The notes under the pieces are model-generated. The model was not told the origin of the DNA. It saw only the letters and a program-made list of their open reading frames with translations, and ran no database searches. Below are positions 10,565 through 22,382 of a stretch of DNA of 64,000 nucleotides, in pieces. The number at the start of each line of letters is the position of its first letter. Position 1 is the stretch's first letter. The stretch is from Mesostigma viride (lineage: Eukaryota; Streptophyta; Mesostigmatophyceae; Mesostigmatales; Mesostigmataceae): the NCBI GenBank assembly GCA_009746045.1, contig RPFO01001400.1:124001-188000 (forward strand), read 5' to 3'. The translations under genes were made by a program, and so were the position numbers.

Positions 10565-10993
10565 TAACATAACTCCGTTGGGAGTATATGTAGCACACCC
10601 TTGAGGGAGGGCATATGGTATCTAGTACCAAATCCGAAAGGCTTGCATCACTCCCCGGACAGGAGAACTTTTGCGGATGACTGTAGGTGTAAGTTGGCGA
10701 TGCCATGGTAACCGGAGACGTCCGTCCTATAGTCAGCGAAAGTTGGTGCGAGAGGTCCCCAGTTCGATTCCGGTCGGATTCATTTGCAGATCGCGTTTTT
10801 CCGCGTTTTCCGCGGCCCGGCACTGAACGCAAATGGTTTTCACCTTTGCGGAGTGCCTGATCAGAATATGGCCTATCATACATCTTAAGCTACTTCCTGC
10901 AAGCTAGGGTGGGGATGTAAAGGACCCTTGCTCTAGGTGCACCAGGGCACTTGCATCCCCATGATCTTCAAGCTATGCCCAGCGAGGGGAACA
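10565..10993 (-). mobile_element. 3' end of the ORF1-element family ('T' module), interrupted by a foreign segment
   Basis: This starts with the hairpin ACTCC-GTTG-GGAGT (10572-10585) and continues with the GTAGCACA, GGGCATATGG, GCTACTTCCTGCAAG and CTCTAGGTGCACCAGGGCAC blocks found at 39859-40050 and 60490-60660. Between the TAGTAC (about 10625) and GCTACTTCC (about 10890) blocks it carries about 260 bp that the other copies lack. The gypsy LTR lies just downstream, inside another U-like tail (11001-11034). Confidence 0.6.
10630..10885 (+). mobile_element. Possible tRNA-derived SINE inserted in the T module
   Basis: This segment is absent from the homologous repeats at 39.9 and 60.5 kb. It contains AGTTCGATTCC (10759-10769), close to the pol III B-box/T-loop consensus GGTTCGANTCC. 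About 35 bp upstream is a weak A-box-like TAGTCAGCG. A complete tRNA cloverleaf does not fold, because the T-stem arms do not pair, so it is not a tRNA gene. No clear poly(A) end or target duplication was seen. Confidence 0.35.
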
Positions 10994-11034
10994 TGGGATT
11001 ATTTAATTAATTCATTAATAGAAACGTGACTGAG

Positions 11035-11722
11035 TGTAACAACCAAATGTTACATCCAAAGTTTTCCTACTGTTGATCTTATTATGAGTTCTTGAGGACA
11101 ATTATTTGAGAAGTTAGGAGGCTTGACGTCTATTGGATATTGGGCCTGCGGAGATCTGTCGAATTTATTGTTCTACCCTCATTGGTCGTGGCCTGATCCA
11201 CGTAGGGTACTTTGCATGGTTTTGTTCAGTCAGTCATAGATTCCGTTGTACCTGGTGGATCTGGTTCCAGGTCATGGAGATTCAGTATGTGCTGGCTTTG
11301 TGCTGTGTTGAGGATTCGGAGGATAAGATCTTATCTTGAGTGATCCTCACTTTTGATTGGTCCTTCCGGGTTAGGGTTGAGCCGACTCTGCGTGCACGAT
11401 GACTTTTATCCTGTTTGGTGGCGTGCATGTGTGCGTACGTGAGAGCTAAAGCTATGGTGTAATTCAAGGGTTTCCTTGTTTCATCAATCAAACAACCCTT
11501 GCTAAAAGTCAACTATAACTTCAACAGATAGTCGACTTGGATATAACTTGTCTGTTGTGTCTAACAAGGGTGGGGACTCATTCCCTTAACTGTTGAAGAT
11601 CCATCTTCATTGCTTCTCTGGACGTGAAGTTATCTGTCGCGACTCCAACCCAGGTATAAAGATCTTTTCACGCTAATGTTGATACTGAGGCTGTTGCAAA
11701 CACAACATTTTTAGTCGTTACA
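11035..11722 (+). repeat. 5' LTR of gypsy copy 1
   Basis: The 688-bp LTR begins TGTAACAACC and ends CGTTACA, so the termini TGTAAC/GTTACA form a 6-bp inverted repeat. It is nearly identical to 19714-20407, with scattered substitutions and small indels (for example, the second copy has an 8-bp insertion in the TTCCGTTG region). The second LTR has a TATAAAG box near its end at 20340; the matching position here is about 11655. Confidence 0.93.
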
Positions 11723-11723
11723 T

Positions 11724-11735
11724 TGGTATCGGAGG
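11724..11735 (+). promoter_or_regulatory. Primer-binding site, initiator tRNA-Met type
   Basis: TGGTATCGGAG begins one base after the LTR end. It is close to the TGGTATCAGAG sequence complementary to the 3' end of initiator tRNA-Met used by many plant and algal LTR elements. An identical site follows the middle LTR (20409-20420). Confidence 0.8.
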
Positions 11736-11939
11736 TTTCTACCTAGGTGTTGGTTGTCTTGATAGTATTAGTTCACGGTTAACAATGGAATTCTTGCCGA
11801 CCCAGAGAGGGTACGTTATGCTGTGTGTTCGGACAGTTTTTAGAGTGTGACTCATCCTTATGTGACAGTCTTGCTCTGAGAGCTGCTTTGAGCTCACAAG
11901 TCTCTAACGTTCCCCAGTCCGGCATGCGCGACCCATGGA

Positions 11940-13689
11940 GTGATGAGTAACCCGGAGACACAACCACCGTTATCAAGTAAGAGAGTTGAAGATGCAACCA
12001 CATCTTTAGCAGCTCAACGGACGACCGGTGATGAAAGGGTTTCATCATCTACTCCCAGACGTCAACTATTTGGAGATACCACCTTAATGTCTGCTTCCCG
12101 CAGATATTCGCTGTCGGTCGGCCCAAAGTTCTCCATCTTGCCCCTCGGTGTGCAACCAGGCGAGCCCTCCCTGCGTGGCATGGTAGAGGTGGACCACGGT
12201 TCTCCAACGTGGAGGACACGCGTTCGCCAGCACCCGAATACGGTTCGGCTATTCGTTTTGGCTACAACACGGTGCCGGGGCGAGACGGCACTCGGCTAGC
12301 GGCTGACGAGCTGACAGCGGAGAAAATTCGATTACAACATGAACGTGAGGAAGCTGCGAGAGCTAGAAGTGTGGCGGAAGCGCTGGAGAAGAGTGTGGGT
12401 AGGACTATTGCGCGTGTGCAGCAACTTGAGTCGCAAGGGCAGGCGGGCGATGGAGAGTCTGTTTTCGTGGATCAACCGTCTCCAACACTGGGTATACGAA
12501 GGGTATATGCGGTTGACGCTCCTTTTGTTGATGAAGGGACAGATGCACAGGGGCATGAGCCTCCACGGCTCTCGGTGGCTGCGACATTGCCGGAGAGTCA
12601 GAATGCACCACACGCCCCAGTGATGGAGCTCACGTCTTTGTATCCTCGTACTGTTCCTTTTCCCAAGGTGGAGTCGGTAGACAAGCTATCGCTGACCAAC
12701 CTTACCCATCGCAGCTTCGACCATTTCTCCACCAAGTTTCAGGATGTCTTCGCTATCCACTTCGCCAACTACGGGCCCAAGGCAGAGGAACGTCTCACGA
12801 TGGACATCCAGAAGAGAATGGTTAGGCAGCGGATGAGCGACAGTGCCAGCGACCGTTTTGATGAGTTTTTGCGTTCTGTGGCTGGACGTGCGTGTACCGA
12901 CCTCCCCTCTCTCCTATTGGGCTTTCGCCGGTTTCTGTTACCCCAGGATCAGCTTCGCATGGATCGGGACGCACTGGCTAACTGTACGCAGGCTGGTTTG
13001 ACGCTGCCACAGTTCGTGGAGCAATTCACCAACCTTAGAGCCAAGATTCCCCAATGCTCTGACGCAGAGGCGCTTCACAGACTACTGCATGGCATGGCTC
13101 CACACGTGCGACTGGATGTGGACAAGCACTTCTCCCAGTTCGACTACGTGGACTGGCAATGGGACAAGGTGTTGTCTTATGTGCTCACCCTCTGTCGTGT
13201 GCCTGCTTTTTCTGTCAAGTGGGAGCCTGTGGCCACGCCAGTGCCACCCATCAAGAAGTCCCTGAACCAGCTGGATGACCTCCTGGGGGAGCTCAATGCC
13301 TTGGATCCCACCCAGGGTAACTGTTTTATCTGCAACCAGCCAGGTCACTTTGCACGGGACTGCCCTAGACGGGACCAGTTTCCCCCTGCCACGAGAGGAC
13401 CTTTTGGCGCCCTGCCATCTCCCAGGCCACCCAGCCTTCCTCCTGGCGTTCCTGCTGGCGATCACCGGATGCAGCCAGGGTTCCAGCCCAACTTCCAGCC
13501 CTCTGGGAGGTTCCAGTCCCGCGCTCGGCCCTTCAGCAGACAGGATAAGCGTAGGATGGTGAACGCTCTCATGCAGCTGCTGGCAGATGAGGAGGATGGG
13601 GGGACGAGGATGAGCCTCCAGCACCACCTGAGCAGCTTCCACCATCGGGCAGTGGAGCACTCCCAGACCCACCTGAGTCAAAAAACTAG
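11940..13689 (+). pseudogene. gag: gag, gypsy copy 1 (frameshifted)
   Basis: This is a Gag polyprotein with a Ser/Thr-rich N-terminus, a coiled-coil-like charged stretch (EKIRLQHEREEAARARSV) and a retrotransposon-gag/capsid region (about 12640-13190). A CCHC zinc knuckle (CFICNQPGHFARDC, 13322-13363) precedes a Pro/Arg-rich tail. Compared with copy 2, one base is missing near 12178, which splits the frame into 11940-12299 and 12209 onward. Another base is missing near 13607, which destroys the natural acidic C-terminus. The conserved gag stop is TAG at 13687-13689, right after the frameshift heptamer. Confidence 0.88.
13680..13686 (+). promoter_or_regulatory. -1 ribosomal frameshift heptamer A_AAA_AAC at gag/pol junction (copy 1)
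   Basis: In the gag frame the sequence reads TCA AAA AAC TAG, so the heptamer is in the X_XXY_YYZ phase and the gag stop follows immediately. Slipping back one base opens directly into the pol frame. A short TGGG/CCCA stem and a CAGGT/ACCTG stem lie 5-50 bases downstream and could act as stimulators. The site is identical in copy 2 (22373-22379). Confidence 0.65.
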
Positions 13690-16600
13690 TTGGGTCCCCA
13701 GGTCATCCTTCTGTCATGGCCAGGTCTGACCTGCCTGCTGTTGACGTTAGGCCAGTGAACACTGTGGGTGCTTCTGACCCTGCTGTCCCTGTGGGTCCTC
13801 CTGTACCAGGTCACTTACTCAAGTTTCAGGCTAGGCTCCTCAACGTGCCAGTCCCTTGGCTCAGCCAGCTTGCTTGTTTATGATTGATTCTGGTGCTGGC
13901 AGTAATTATATTGCTGCATCCTTGGTGCAGGAGTTGAAGTTGCCTGTGTTGGCCCACCCCACACCTGTCATGGTGCAGTATTCTGATGGCAGGAGAAGCT
14001 GCTCACCTGGCTATGTGCAGCTCATCTTCCAAGTTTGTTCATCCCAGACTTTGGAAGTGACAGCAGATGTCATTCCCCTCACGGCAGCAGATGTGATTTT
14101 GGGGATCCCATGGTTGTCTGACACCAATCCTGCTATTTCTTGGCCTGACAGGGTGGTCCAGTTCAAGGATGGGACAGTGTGGGATGCTACCTGTGTGTTG
14201 CCAGGGGGGAGAAGAACAGCCACTGAGTGCTGTTCCACACAGACAGCTGTCAATGATGGCAAGGGAGGGGAAGCAGGTGCGAAAGGGGTGGATCAAGAGC
14301 CGACTTTGGAGGAGAAACGGGCTGCCCTACTGAAGCATGTGTGGTCTGCCAAGCATACTCTGTCTTATTTGGCCACCTATCCAGTGGAACACATCTTTTT
14401 CCTGCATTTGGTGCCTAATGAACCTGAGTCTGCTAGTGGTCATTCTGTCAATGCTGTCAGTTCTACTGTCACCACTGAGCAACAACAGCAGCATGATGCC
14501 TTGTTGGACAGGTATGGAGCCATCTTTGAGGACAAGATGCCCCAGTATCCTCCTGAGGGACCCATCACACATGTCATCAAGTTGGTAGAGGGTGCTCGTC
14601 CTCCTTTTGTGCCTATGTACAGGATGGGCCCTGCAGAGATGGCAGAGCTGAAGACCATACTTATTGGCCTGTTGGAGGCTGGTCTGATCCTCCCAGCTAA
14701 CAGTCCTTTCAGTTCTGGGTGTTTGCTTGTACCCAAGCATGATGGGGGGTGGAGGTTGTGCATTGACCTGAGGGGACTGAACAAGGTGACTGTCAAGTCC
14801 AGGTACCCTCTGCCCAGAATTGATGAGTTGCTGGAGAGGACTGCAGGAGCTGCCTTCTTTACCAAGTTTGACCTCAGGCATGCTTTCTGGCAGATCAGGG
14901 TGGCTACTGAGGACATCCCCAAGACGGCCTTTTCTACCCATGGGGACAGTTCCAGTGGACAGTAATGCCCATGGGTGCCTCTAACAGTCCTGCCACTATG
15001 CAGATGTTTGTCAATGCCATCTTTGGCCACCTGACTGGAAATGCCCTGCCCCAGATCTCACCTGACCTTCGCAACCCCAGGTTCAAGGACATTGCCCACT
15101 TGTGTGACACTACCAGGGTGGTCTTCAGGACTTGTGTGGTCGTCTACCTGGACGACATTCTGGTACACTCTCGTACCTTCAGGGAGCATCTGGAGAACGT
15201 GGAGGAGGTCCTTAAGGTGATCCATCAGTATCATCTGTCGGTGAAGAGGTCCAAGGTGGAGTGGGGCCAAGAGGTGAAGTTTCTGGGCTACCAGCTGAGC
15301 GCTGCAGGTATGACTCCTGAGGCCAGCAAGGTCTCTGCTGTTTTGGAGTGGCCTGTGTTGAAGTCAGCTCAGGATGTCAGATCCTTTCTGGGCCTGGTGG
15401 GCTGGTACCGACGGTTCATCCCTGACATGGCGGCCATCTCTGGTCCCCTGTTAGCCCTGCTCAAGAAGGATGTTCCCTTTGAGTGGACTGCAGCATGCCA
15501 GCAAGCTTTTGATGTGTTGAAGCAGAAGCTTACCACTGCTCCCTTGTTGGTGGGCCCCAACCCAGACTTGCCATACCAGGTTAGGTCTGATGCCTCACAG
15601 GGTGCTATTGGTGCAGTACTAATGCAAGATCATGGTAAGGGCCCTCAACCAGTGGAATACATGTCCAGGAGTATGACGTCTGCAGAACGTAACTACCCTG
15701 TTCATGAGCAGGAGCTGCTGGGATTGGTGGTGGCCTGTCACAAGTGGGAACACCTACTGAAGGGGGCTCAGTTTTCTGTGGCCAGCAGCGCCAGGATGGG
15801 CAGGGCAACGAGTCTATTACCCTGATGACTGACCACAGGCCCTTGGTACATGTGTTGGAACAGACCCGGATGAGTAAGAGGATGGCTGGATGGATGGAGT
15901 TCCTGGGGGGGTTTGGACCTTTCTCTGTGAGGTACATTCCTGGTACGCAGAATGTGGTGCCTGACGCCCTGTCCAGGAGGAGGGATTTGATGGGAAGTTT
16001 TCATGAGGACTTGGACATCTGTGCTGCCCTGATTTCTGTGGTAGAGTGTGGAGCCTTGACTAGAGCTCAGGCCAACAACCAGAAGGTTTCTCAACTGTTG
16101 ACACCACCTGTAGGGAATAACGGTGGTCCCGTGATGCTCATCGACCAGGGCTCTGTCCCAGAGTTGACAGGCGTCCAGGAGGGTGTCCAGTCACTGTCTG
16201 ACAGTCTTAGGAGAAGTCCTGAAGGTGTGGTGCCCACTCCCACAGTGCAGCCAGGTGAGGGAGCCCTGCTAGGCGCAGCAGAGGTAGGCCCAGGAAGTGG
16301 GTCATGGACCCTGTGTTGGTAGGCCGGTCCAAGGTGTTGGCCTCTCAGGTGATGGCAAGGTCAAAAGGGCCTATAGCTACTACTGTCTCATCCAAGCAGT
16401 TGGTGGCTAGCCCTGGGCAGGAAGAGGAGATGCAGATGCAGCCCCTGGGACCTGACAAGGACCTGGTGTTGCCTAATCCTTTAAATATTTCCCTGCTGGA
16501 CGTCATCAAGGCCTTCACCAAGACGGAGGACATGGCTACTGCAGCTATCCAGAGGGGCAACTTTGGCAATAGACCTGTAGAATACTGGGAGGGCGTTCTG

Positions 16601-18044
16601 TATGTTCACACTCATGATGCAGAGCACACGGTGACTAGAAAAGTGTATGTGCCTGAGATGGCCATTCCCACAGTGTTACATTGTTTCCATGACGATGTGA
16701 CTGCGTGTCATCCTGGTTATGCTAAGCTACTTCATGAGGTGCAGCAGAGGTTTTGGTGGCCTGGCCTTTATCAGGATGTTAAGGCCTATGTGGATTCCTG
16801 TGACTCCTGCCAGAGAAATAAGGTCAGGAACCAAGCCACGCCCATCTTTCCCATGGCTATGCCCATTCCCCTGCGCCCTTGGATCAGTGTGACTATGGAT
16901 TTTATCTGTGGTCTCCCATGTCAGATGGTGGCAATGACAGGATCCTTGTGGTCATGGACAGGCTTCCAGGATGTGCCATCTGATTCCTTGCAATACTCAT
17001 CTCACCGCTGCACAGTGTGTGGATTTGTTTATGAAGGAGATCTACCGTCTGCACGGCATGCCTAGAGTGATCATCACTGATCAGGACCCCCTTTGGCTGT
17101 CAGGGTTTTGGAAGTCATTCTTTGACATCCTAGACACTAAGCTGGCATTCGGTGTGGCATACAGGTGTGCCAGTACTGGGGCGGTGGAGAGGATGAACAG
17201 AATTGTCAGGGAGTGTCAAAAGCACTATTGTACCCACGACAACAAGGACTGGGACAAGAAGCTACCTTTCATAGAGTTCGCAATCAACAACTCTCCTCTG
17301 GCTCCTCACCAGATGTCCCCCTTCGTGATCTGCAATGGCCAGTGTCCCTTGACACCATTCGACTTGGAACTGCCTGACAGAGACGCTGAAGGCCCTTTCC
17401 AGCGACGTCTTGGTTCAGTCCAGCAGTTGTTGGCTTCCTTCCAGGAGGCTCACAGCATTGTGGCTACCCAGCTGTTGAGGACACAGGACAAGTACCTGAC
17501 TAACGCCTGGCAGCAAACGGTGGCCAGTCATTCCTTTGTAGCTCCTGGGGACTTGGTGTTGTTGGAAGCCAACAGAGTGCTGCCTGAGAAGGAGCAATGC
17601 AGGAAACTGCAACCACTCTGGTTGGGTCCTTACCCAGTGTTGGCACCTTCACTATGGTACAGTGGTCCAGGTCCAGTGCCTTCTCACTGGAAGCTCAGGA
17701 ATAATATTTTTCACCTAGCCCAGCTGAAGCTGTACAGGCGTAACACCTTACCAGGCAGATTGTCTGCCCCTTTGCCTTATGAATTGGATTCTGAGGGGGA
17801 GAAGATCTATGAAGTGGAGCGGTTGTTGGCTCACAGGGTGAAGGGGAAAGGTCGTACTAAACAGTTGCAGTTTAAGGTACACTGGAAGGGAGAGCTAGAG
17901 GTGACTGCTACGTGGCTGTGGTTGTCTGATCTCACCAACAGTCACTCTGCTGTACTAGAGTATTGTCAGCGTCATGGTATCACCTTGCCTGAGTGGTATG
18001 TCATGGGCTCTGAGCGGTGTGCTCCCCTTCATAGCTCCCAGTGA
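13690..18044 (+). pseudogene. pol: pol, gypsy copy 1: protease-RT-RNase H-integrase-chromodomain (several frameshifts)
   Basis: Protease: IDSGAGSNYI (about 13882) and ILGIPWL. RT: LRGLNKV, FDLRHAFWQIRV and catalytic YLDD (about 15144). RNase H: SDASQGAIGAVL, then HEQELLGLV and TDHRPLVHV. Integrase: H2C2 finger (CHPGYAKL...CDSCQRNK, about 16700-16815), then the core TMDFICGLP, ITDQD and GAVERMNR. Chromodomain: YEVERLLAHRVKGKG through FKVHWKG to TWLWLSDL (about 17806-17950), which places it among chromoviruses. The frame breaks near 13852, 14938, 15775, 16300 and 16970; the first two are 1-bp losses relative to copy 2. Total span is about 1450 codons. Confidence 0.9.
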
Positions 18045-18059
18045 GCACTGCTAACCCTC

Positions 18060-19040
18060 TTTTTGGTGCTGTGTGTCTGTGGTTGCCAGCCATGGCCGAC
18101 TCCCATCCTGAGGGGACACCCAGGCCACCTGCCAACCCAAGAGGACGTGAGGGCTACGTATGTCTTTCAGCACGACTACGCTGGCCCCAGAGCCACGGGC
18201 TTCGATCCAGGAAGACGCTGGGTTTGTGGAAGCCCATTTTCTCAACTGTTCCAGCGTATGGTACATGATCAGCAACGGCACGAGCAGCGTCACGGGGCCT
18301 TGATAACAGGTTGATTAATGTGGAGGGTCTGGTTACTCAGATGGCAGAACACTTGAGGGCTGGGCACATTCCAACTGTGGGTTCTGCTGTGCCTGCAGCT
18401 GAGGCTCCAGTAGCTCAGGAGGCTATCCCCACCCCGGTGGCCTCAGTCCCCTCCTCTACGGAGGCTCCTCCACCCCCTAAGGTGGTGGTACACTTGCCCA
18501 GGTCTGTTGTCCCAACAAAACAGGTGGAGCAGTTCTTGGACCACCGTAATGTGTCCTGGACAGTGCGAGTGGTGTAAATCCTTGTACACAGCCATGCAGG
18601 CATTGGATCAGACAGTGGTGGAGGAGGGTGAACTAGTACCTGAGGGTATGGTAGAGTTGGCCCTGGACTGTCTGCCCCCCAGTCTTGTGAGATTGGTCAC
18701 CCATGGTGGCTTACATTATGCACACCGTCTTTGCAGTGTACCCGTGGCCTTCGTTTGACATGAGGCCGGTGGAGGGCCAGGACTTGATGGAGGCTCTGCC
18801 CAGTGACCTGAGACTCGCCTTTGCAGAGCTCAAGCCAGTTGGTATTCCCAGACCTACACTGAGCTACTTGAGCAGCTGTCAAGCAGGGAGAGTTTGACAT
18901 GACTCCGTCGTCCAGCTGCTCTGTGATGTCTTGTTTTCCACACAAGGACAGCACGGTCTTCGTGGGGCTGCAGTTACCAAAGTTCCCTAACGAGCTGAGG
19001 GCCAGGCTCACACCTTGAGGGTGCTGGTACCCATCTTGGG
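18060..19040 (+). pseudogene. Degraded extra ORF between pol and 3' LTR of the chromovirus
   Basis: Reading frames with coding character follow each other in three phases: 18063-18314 (FQHDYAGPRATGFDPG), 18311-18577 (VEGLVTQMAEHLRAGH then an Ala/Pro linker), 18600-18740 (LYTAMQALDQTVVEEGE) and 18740-18890 (PSDLRLAFAELKP). Together they suggest one protein of roughly 300 residues with a Pro/Ala-rich linker, broken by frameshifts. It sits where envelope or accessory genes occur in other LTR elements, but no membrane segment or known domain is visible. I cannot assign a function. Confidence 0.5.
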
Positions 19041-19713
19041 GCCAGGTGGGGGCCTATCAAGGCCTTTCTACAGCTGTGGTGGGCCTATAGCAGCTGGCTA
19101 TGTCGCCATAAGACTGCCAGTGGCTGGGTCTTCGACCCCTCCGACAGGCTGTGGTTACTCTGTCCTACCCTGCCCAGTGCAGTAGGTTTTCAGCTGAGTT
19201 GGGCAAGGCTGCTGAGACCTGCTGGCTATTCAGGTCAGCAGGAACTGGCCAGATCTGGTGTCCATGGTGGAGCATTTCCCAGTGTTTGGAACGAGGGGGA
19301 AGGATACGAAGAAGGGGGATTGGTTCACTCTGTGAAGGGTTCCAGGATGGTTGGAGATGGGCTGTGGAGTGAGGTGGGGATCCAGAATGGAGGAGGCCAG
19401 TTCTGATGTCCAGTCCAGATTTCCAGCAATGACAGTTCTGAGTTCATGGTAGTCTTGCAGTTGTATTATCCAGGCATGGTTGCCTGTGTGTTAGTCACTT
19501 GATGACATTTCATCTGTGGGTGAATTTGTCTTATTCAGGGTTGACATGATCAGATGATAATGAGATAGGAGGCCCTTTGGGGATGTAAAAACCCACTTGC
19601 TTGTCCCAAGAGGTGGTGGACTTCCTGTTTATTGTTGTGTTGTTTTGTGGAGGTTGTTGTTTTATTCTTCTTGGCTTCTAGGAACTGGGAGTTCCTGTCT
19701 TGAGGGGGAGATA
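19041..19713 (+). other. 3' untranslated region of gypsy copy 1 with polypurine tract
   Basis: No convincing frame remains. The block ends with TTGAGGGGGAGATA directly before the LTR start at 19714. The purine run GAGGGGGAGA (19702-19711) is the likely polypurine tract for plus-strand priming. Confidence 0.75.
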
Positions 19714-20407
19714 TGTAACAACCAAATGTTACATCCAAAGTTTTCCTACTGTTGATCTTATTATGAGTTCTTTAGGACAATTATTTGAGAAGTTAGGAGG
19801 CTTCGACGTCTGATGGATATTGGGCCTGCTGAGATCTGTCGAATTATTGTTCTACCCTCATTGGTCGTGGCCTGATCCACGTAGGGTACTTTGCATGGTT
19901 TTGTTCAGTCAGTCATAGATTCTCTTAATACCGTTGTACCTGGTGGATCTGGTTCCAGGTCATGGAGATTCGTATGTGCTGGCTTTGTGTTGTGTTGAGG
20001 ATTCGGAGGCTAAGATCTTATCTTGAGTGATCCTCACTTTTGATTGGTCCTTCCGGGTTAGGGTTGAGCCGACTGCGTGCACGATGACTTTTATCCTGTT
20101 TGGGGGCGTGCATGTGTGCGTACGTGAGAGCTAAAGCTATGGTGTAATTCAAGGGTTTCCTTGTTTCATCAATCAAACAACCCTTGCCAAAAGTCAACTA
20201 TAACTTCAACAGATAGTCGACTTGGATATAACTTGTCTGTTGTGTCTAACAAGGGTGGGGACTCATTCCCTTAACTGTTGAAGATCCATCTTCATTGCTT
20301 CTCTGGACGTGAAGTTATCTGTCGCGACTCCAACCCAGGTATAAAGATCTTTTCACGCTAATGTTGATACTGAGGCTGTTGCAAACACAACATTTTTAGT
20401 CGTTACA
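19714..20407 (+). repeat. Middle LTR shared by the two tandem gypsy copies
   Basis: This is the 3' LTR of copy 1 and the 5' LTR of copy 2. It is followed at once by a second primer-binding site and a second gag leader. An LTR-internal-LTR-internal array with no flank between the units is the usual product of unequal recombination between LTRs, or of insertion followed by such recombination. Confidence 0.92.
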
Positions 20408-20626
20408 TTGGTATCGGAGGTTTCTACCTAGGTGTTGGTTGTCTTGATAGTATTAGTTCACGGTTAACAATGGAATTCTTGCCCGACCCAGAGAGGGTAC
20501 GTTATGCTGTGTGTTCGGACAGTTTTTAGAGTGTGACTCATCCTTATGTGACAGTCTTGCTCTGAGAGCTGCTTTGAGCTCACAAGTCTCTAACGTCTCC
20601 TCAGTCCGGCATGCGCGACCCATGGA

Positions 20627-22382
20627 GTGATGAGTAACCCGGAGACACAACCACCGTTATCAAGTAAGAGAGTTGAAGATGCAACCACATCTTTAGCAGC
20701 TCAACGGACGACCGGTGATGAAAGGGTTTCATCATCTACTCCCAGACGTCAACTATTTGGAGATACCACCTTAATGTCTGCTTCCCGCAGATATTCGCTG
20801 TCGGTCGGCCCAAAGTTCTCCATCTTGCCCCTCGGTGTGCAACCAGGCGAGCCTTCCCTGCGTGGCGCTGGTAGAGGTGGACCACGGTTCTCCAGCGTGG
20901 AGGACACGCGTTCGCCAGCACCCGAATACGGTTCGGCTATTCGTTTTGGCTACAACACTGTGCCGGGGCGAGACGGCACTCGGCTAGCGGCTGACGAGCT
21001 GACAGCGGAGAAAATTCGATTACAACATGAACGTGAGGAAGCTGCGAGAGCTAGAAGTGTGGCGGAAGCGCTGGAGAAGAGTGTGGGTAGGACTATTGCG
21101 CGTGTGCAGCAACTTGAGTCGCAAGGGCAGGCGGGCGATGGAGAGTCTGTTTTCGTGGATCAACCGTCTCCAACACTGGGTACACGAAGGGTATATGCGG
21201 TTGACGCTCCTTTTGTTGATGAAGGGACAGATGCACAGGGGCATGAGCCTCCACGGCTCTCGGTGGCTGCGACAATGCCGGAGAGTCAGAATGTACCACA
21301 CGCCCCAGTAATGGAGCTCACGTCTTTGTATCCTCGTACTGTTCCTTTTCCCAAGGTGGAGTCGGTAGACAAGCTATCGCTGACCAACCTTACCCATCGC
21401 AGCTTCGACCATTTCTCAACCAAGTTTCAGGATGTCTTCGCTATCCACTTCGCCAACTACGGGCCCAAGGCAGAGGAACGTCTCACGATGGACATCCAGA
21501 AGAGAATGGTTAGGCAGCGGATGAGCGACAGTGCCAGCGACCGCTTTGATGAGTTTTTGCGTTCTGTGGCTGGACGTGCGTGTACCGACCTCCCCTCTCT
21601 CCTGTTGGGCTTTCGCCGGTTTCTGTTACCCCAGGATCAGCTTCGCATGGATCGGGACGCACTGGCTAACTGTACGCAGGCTGGTTTGACGCTGCCACAG
21701 TTCGTGGAGCAATTCACCAACCTTAGAGCCAAGATTCCCCAATGCTCTGACGCAGAGGCGCTTCACAGACTACTGCATGGCATGGCTCCACACGTGCGAC
21801 TGGATGTGGACAAGCACTTCTCCCAGTTCGACTACGTGGACTGGCAATGGGACAAGGTGTTGTCTTATGTGCTCACCCTCTGCCGTGTGCCTGCATTTTC
21901 TGTCAAGTGGGAGCCTGTGGCCACGCCAGTGCCACCCATCAAGAAGTCCCTGAACCAGCTGGATGACCTCCTAGGGGAGCTCAATGCCCTGGATCCCACC
22001 CAGGGTAACTGTTTTATCTGCAACCAGCCAGGTCACTTTGCACGGGACTGCCCCAGACGGGACCAGTTTCCCCCTGCCACGAGAGGACCTTTTGGCGCCC
22101 TGCCATCTCCCAGGCCACCCAGCCTACCTCCTGGCGTTCCTGCTGGCGATCACCGGATGCAACCAGGGTTCCAGCCCAACTTCCAGCCCTCTGGGAGGTT
22201 CCAGTCCCGCGCTCGGCCCTTCAGCAGACAGGATAAGCGAAGGATGGTGAGTTCACGCTCTCATGCAGCTGCTGGCAGATGAGGAGGATGGGGGTGACGA
22301 GGATGAGCCTCCAGAACCACCTGAGCAGCTTCCACCATCGGGCAGTGGAGCACTCCCAGACCCACCTGAGTCAAAAAACTAG
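20627..22382 (+). pseudogene. gag: gag, gypsy copy 2 (one late frameshift)
   Basis: This copy keeps gag open for 551 codons (20627-22282), including the N-terminal region that is broken in copy 1, the capsid region and the CCHC knuckle (22010-22051). A 4-bp insertion near 22251 (GTGAGTTCACG against GTGAACG in copy 1) then shifts the frame and ends it early. The ancestral acidic tail, still readable downstream in another frame, ends at TAG 22380-22382. Confidence 0.88.
22373..22379 (+). promoter_or_regulatory. -1 ribosomal frameshift heptamer A_AAA_AAC (copy 2)
   Basis: The arrangement matches copy 1: heptamer, TAG, then an open -1 frame that runs in phase into the ATG at 22409 and on into protease. 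Conservation of both heptamer and stop in two copies that have otherwise picked up frameshifts supports function in the ancestral element. Confidence 0.65.

Larger units (their letters stand above)
11035..20407 (+). mobile_element. Ty3/gypsy chromovirus, copy 1 (complete LTR to LTR, pol degenerate)
   Basis: LTRs at 11035-11722 and 19714-20407 bound gag, protease, RT, RNase H, integrase and a C-terminal chromodomain, in the order typical of chromoviruses. A further degraded coding region lies between pol and the 3' LTR. The element landed in a U-type tail: the left flank ends GTGACTGAG. The filled-in version of that flank is seen, reverse-complemented, at 39800-39835. There is no right-hand target duplication because a second internal region follows the middle LTR directly. 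Several 1-bp differences from copy 2 break the frames, so it is inactive as it stands. Confidence 0.92.

Noticed and set aside
10736-10775. Possible tRNA gene (TTCGATTCC T-loop)
   Set aside because: Acceptor and T-stem do not pair and no anticodon arm forms; at best a SINE promoter remnant.
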